NCBI GenBank assembly: GCA_017555685.1
Contig: JAFZFW010000037.1
Span: forward strand, 1 to 7,102
Length of the DNA: 7,102 nt
Source of the DNA: Methanocorpusculum sp.
GTDB lineage: Archaea > Halobacteriota > Methanomicrobia > Methanomicrobiales > Methanocorpusculaceae
Reading direction: 5' to 3'
The number at the start of each line of letters is the position of its first letter. The stretch's first letter is position 1. The notes under the pieces were generated by a model, which was not told where the DNA came from, did not search any database, and saw only the letters and a program-made list of their open reading frames with translations. This document shows, piece after piece, positions 5,409-7,102 of the stretch. The translations under genes and the position numbers were made by a program.

Positions 5409-6017
5409 TCACTCTTCCTCATCGTCTTCTTCGTCTTCATCCGCGGCAGTGTTTCGCCGGCTGTTTAACATCTGGTTTGCGGAGTCGCCGAGTTTCTTCA
5501 TAATCTCGCTGATCTTATCCTCAATCTCAATCTCGTCATCAATCTCTACTGTGGTGCCTTCGATTTCGAGGAAGAACTTTGCGACTTCGTTTGCTTCAAA
5601 GAGGATATCATCGAGTTCATCGAGCGTAAAGAATCCGCACATCGCACCGTAGAAGAAGGTTGCTGCAGATTTCTTGACCTTGCGCTTGAACGAACTGCGT
5701 GCCTGGTTTACCGCCTGCGGACTGTACGGCTCTTCCATGAACGGGCACAGCTCCGGCAGGTGCTGTCCGATGAAGGTCATCTCTGCTCCGTACGGCGTCT
5801 TGAAGTCTGCACAAAGGCGGGCGATTGCCCATTCGCGGGCAGTGATGTAGGTGCGTTTTCTCAGGAAGAGGTTTACTTTGCGGTAGGCAGCGCCGTCAAC
5901 CTTTTTGAATTTCTGATATTTGTTGATCTCTTCCTGGCGTTCGGCTTCATTATAGTACGCAAGCTTCGGCGGCTCTTCGAAGAGCTGTTCAGTGGTATTC
6001 CGGTGTTCTTCTTCCAT
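5409..6017 (-). CDS. DUF5806-like conserved archaeal protein of unknown function
   Basis: The protein has 202 residues. I recognise the core as resembling a family annotated DUF5806 in methanogens and haloarchaea, from memory of its motifs. These are a helical block KVDGAAYRKVNLFLRKR (39-55), TYITAREWAIARLCADF (56-72), then LPELCPFMEEPYSPQAVNQA (87-106), and SAATFFYGAMCGFFTLDEL (117-135). Function is unknown. The basic helical segment around 99-116 (SPQAVNQARSSFKRKVKKS) could be nucleic-acid binding, which is speculation. The last 10 residues are almost all Asp/Glu (DEDEEDDEEE), an acidic tail; the antisense poly-Ser reading frame there is an artefact of it. No signal peptide is seen, and one moderately hydrophobic stretch (118-130) is too short for a confident membrane segment. 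It lies 72 bp downstream of xerA on the same strand but appears to have its own promoter. Confidence 0.8.
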   Translation of the reverse strand: MEEEHRNTTEQLFEEPPKLAYYNEAERQEEINKYQKFKKVDGAAYRKVNLFLRKRTYITAREWAIARLCADFKTPYGAEMTFIGQHLPELCPFMEEPYSPQAVNQARSSFKRKVKKSAATFFYGAMCGFFTLDELDDILFEANEVAKFFLEIEGTTVEIDDEIEIEDKISEIMKKLGDSANQMLNSRRNTAADEDEEDDEEE

Positions 6018-6020
6018 GAT

Positions 6021-6062
6021 ATCCTGTGTTAGTTATAATATAGCATCATATGGTTTATAGTT
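6021..6062 (-). promoter_or_regulatory. Promoter and weak ribosome site of the DUF5806-like gene
   Basis: Read leftward, AACTATAAACC (6062-6052) is a TATA box about 40 bases before ATG 6017, and AGGAT (6025-6021) lies close before the start. The predicted transcript start near 6032 leaves a leader of about 15 bases. A second AT-rich stretch CTATATTATAA (6043-6033) is nearer the start and is probably too close to be the TATA box. The 7-bp arms AGCATCA/TGATGCT (6077-6071 and 6048-6042) flank the TATA box. Confidence 0.45.
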
Positions 6063-6089
6063 CTTGCGGGTGATGCTTTCCGGTACTGT

Positions 6090-7004
6090 TCACTCACCTG
6101 CTGCAAGCGGGAAGTACTGTTCGTATGCTCTTCTGCGTTCATCAAGGTCGGTGTGGACATAGATTTCAGTTGTCTTGATGGAGGTGTGTCCGAGGTTTTC
6201 CTGTACGACACGGATGTTGTGTGATCTACGGTAGAGTTCACTGGCATAGCTGTGACGAATCTTATGCGGAGTAATTCCCGGCGGAGCGTAGAGACTGAAG
6301 ATATGCTGTACGGTTCTCGGGGAAAGGGCTGCTCCGTTTCTTCCTTCGAACACACTGCCGTTTGTCCGCCCGTCAAGGAACTCCTTAATCCCCGAAAGTG
6401 TATCGGCATCGCAGAAAACCATGCGGATTTTCCCGCCTTTTCCGCGAACGCGAATCGTTCCTTCCTCGAAATCGATGTGTTCCGCGTTCATTGTGCAGAC
6501 TTCTGAGACACGCATTCCGGTCGCATAAATGGTTCTGACAAGCAGTGCATCCCGCGGATTTTCCAGGGATGCAATAAACTCCATGACCTCTTTGTGCCGG
6601 AGGTATTTGAGCTCACGGTCCTTGATTTTCGGCCGGTCGACTTTGTCCATCGGATTTGCTTCCAGCAGATCCTGGACGATTAAGTACCGGTAGAAGGAAG
6701 AGAGGGCAGAGTCGTACTGGTGAATACTTGCAGCAGAGAGGTGGCGTTCGTTTCTGATTAAGGTAAAGAAGTCGACGATTTCGTAGGCGGAGACATCAAT
6801 CTCTGCAGACATTCCGTACTCGCGAAACTCGGCAGTCGTTTCCGGAAGCTCGCCGTCATGTTCGGTTAAGTATGTCTGATACTGTGCGAAAAGTTTGAGC
6901 ACCCGGGTGTATGCCTCAATGGTGTTTTCAGAATAGTTCTTCGTCTGGAGGCTGCTGATGTAGCGAGGTATCCAGGCGTTGAAGGTTCGTCGTATCTTTG
7001 CCAT
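6090..7004 (-). CDS. xerA: XerA/XerC/D-type tyrosine recombinase
   Basis: This 304-residue site-specific recombinase probably resolves chromosome dimers at dif. The N-terminal SAM-like core-binding domain spans about 10-125 and the catalytic domain about 130-290. The full catalytic set is visible: Arg165 (ATGMRVSE), Lys189 (RGKGGK), His247 and Arg250 (HKIRHS), His273 (LGHTS) and the nucleophile Tyr282 (TEIYVH). Distances between them equal those of E. coli XerD (24, 58, 3, 23 and 9 residues). After Tyr282 a C-terminal helix follows (LDERRRAYEQYFP). The N-terminal domain has an acidic insert around 47-70 compared with compact Xer proteins. The start at 7004 is supported by a TATA box at 7031-7041 and a dif-like site directly beyond it. 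The neighbourhood is housekeeping with no phage genes, which favours a chromosomal Xer protein over a phage integrase. Confidence 0.92.
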   Translation of the reverse strand: MAKIRRTFNAWIPRYISSLQTKNYSENTIEAYTRVLKLFAQYQTYLTEHDGELPETTAEFREYGMSAEIDVSAYEIVDFFTLIRNERHLSAASIHQYDSALSSFYRYLIVQDLLEANPMDKVDRPKIKDRELKYLRHKEVMEFIASLENPRDALLVRTIYATGMRVSEVCTMNAEHIDFEEGTIRVRGKGGKIRMVFCDADTLSGIKEFLDGRTNGSVFEGRNGAALSPRTVQHIFSLYAPPGITPHKIRHSYASELYRRSHNIRVVQENLGHTSIKTTEIYVHTDLDERRRAYEQYFPLAAGE

Positions 7005-7030
7005 CTCTCTACTATGTGATTTGGTGTCTG

Positions 7031-7041
7031 AAGATATAATG
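7031..7041 (-). promoter_or_regulatory. TATA box of xerA
   Basis: Read leftward this is CATTATATCTT, about 33 bases before ATG 7004. The transcript would have a leader of only about 8 bases, and no Shine-Dalgarno is present. The BRE position just upstream (7041-7046) runs into the dif-like palindrome. Confidence 0.55.
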
Positions 7042-7069
7042 ATTGCGCATAATATGTATTATGCGCAAT
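7042..7069. other. dif: Candidate dif site (Xer recombination site)
   Basis: This is a perfect 28-bp palindrome. The left 11-bp arm is ATTGCGCATAA, the centre is TATGTA and the right 11-bp arm is TTATGCGCAAT. The 11+6+11 layout is that of Xer recombination sites. From memory, E. coli dif has the arms GGTGCGCATAA and TTATGTTAAAT around TGTATA; position by position, 9 of 11, 4 of 6 and 8 of 11 bases agree. Here the arms are fully symmetric, which suits one recombinase acting as a homotetramer, as in archaea that have only XerA. It lies 38 bp upstream of the xerA start. The main alternative is an ordinary operator for xerA. Confidence 0.8.
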
Positions 7070-7102
7070 TTTTGATGGGTTTTGGCGATGTTGTTTTGTG
7101 CG

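Noticed and set aside
5299..5652. Poly-Ser plus-strand frame
   Set aside because: It is the complement of the Asp/Glu-rich tail of the DUF5806-like gene.
6090..7069. Integrase with attachment site of an integrated element
   Set aside because: No tRNA gene, no direct repeat flanks and no phage or plasmid genes nearby; the symmetric 11+6+11 site fits dif better.

Overview
The window looks like about 7 kb of euryarchaeal chromosome, most likely from a methanogen of the Methanomicrobiales (a Methanocorpusculum-like genome is my guess from gene content and roughly 50% GC; I could not test it). The archaeal signals are a Pth2-type peptidyl-tRNA hydrolase next to a TruD pseudouridine synthase, a DUF5806-like protein known from methanogens and haloarchaea, a two-domain MgtE transporter without CBS domains, an archaeal Xer recombinase, TATA-box promoters 25-35 bases before start codons with very short leaders, and oligo-T gene ends.

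Layout, left to right. Positions 1-216 hold two 67-bp direct repeats at a 90-bp period, plus a fragment of a third. Each full repeat carries a TATA-like box reading leftward, and a likely promoter and Shine-Dalgarno site of a gene beyond the left edge lie next to them. Then come upp (uracil phosphoribosyltransferase, minus), a divergent 93-bp intergenic region with a perfect palindrome beside a TATA box, a YkgJ-type cysteine-cluster protein overlapping a small Cys-rich hypothetical (plus), and a convergent metallophosphoesterase (minus). A divergent region follows, then a tight pth2-truD pair (plus). The rest is on the minus strand: an MgtE-like transporter convergent with truD, a DUF5806-like protein, and a XerA-type tyrosine recombinase.

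The most interesting element is at the right edge. A perfect 28-bp inverted repeat (7042-7069) has the exact 11+6+11 layout of a Xer dif site and closely resembles the E. coli dif sequence. It lies just upstream of the recombinase gene and abuts its TATA box. I interpret this as the chromosome-dimer-resolution module of the genome (recombinase plus target site), with possible autoregulation by XerA binding over the promoter. The other genes are housekeeping: uracil salvage, recycling of stalled peptidyl-tRNA, tRNA modification and divalent cation transport. There is no sign of a CRISPR array, transposase or prophage cluster.
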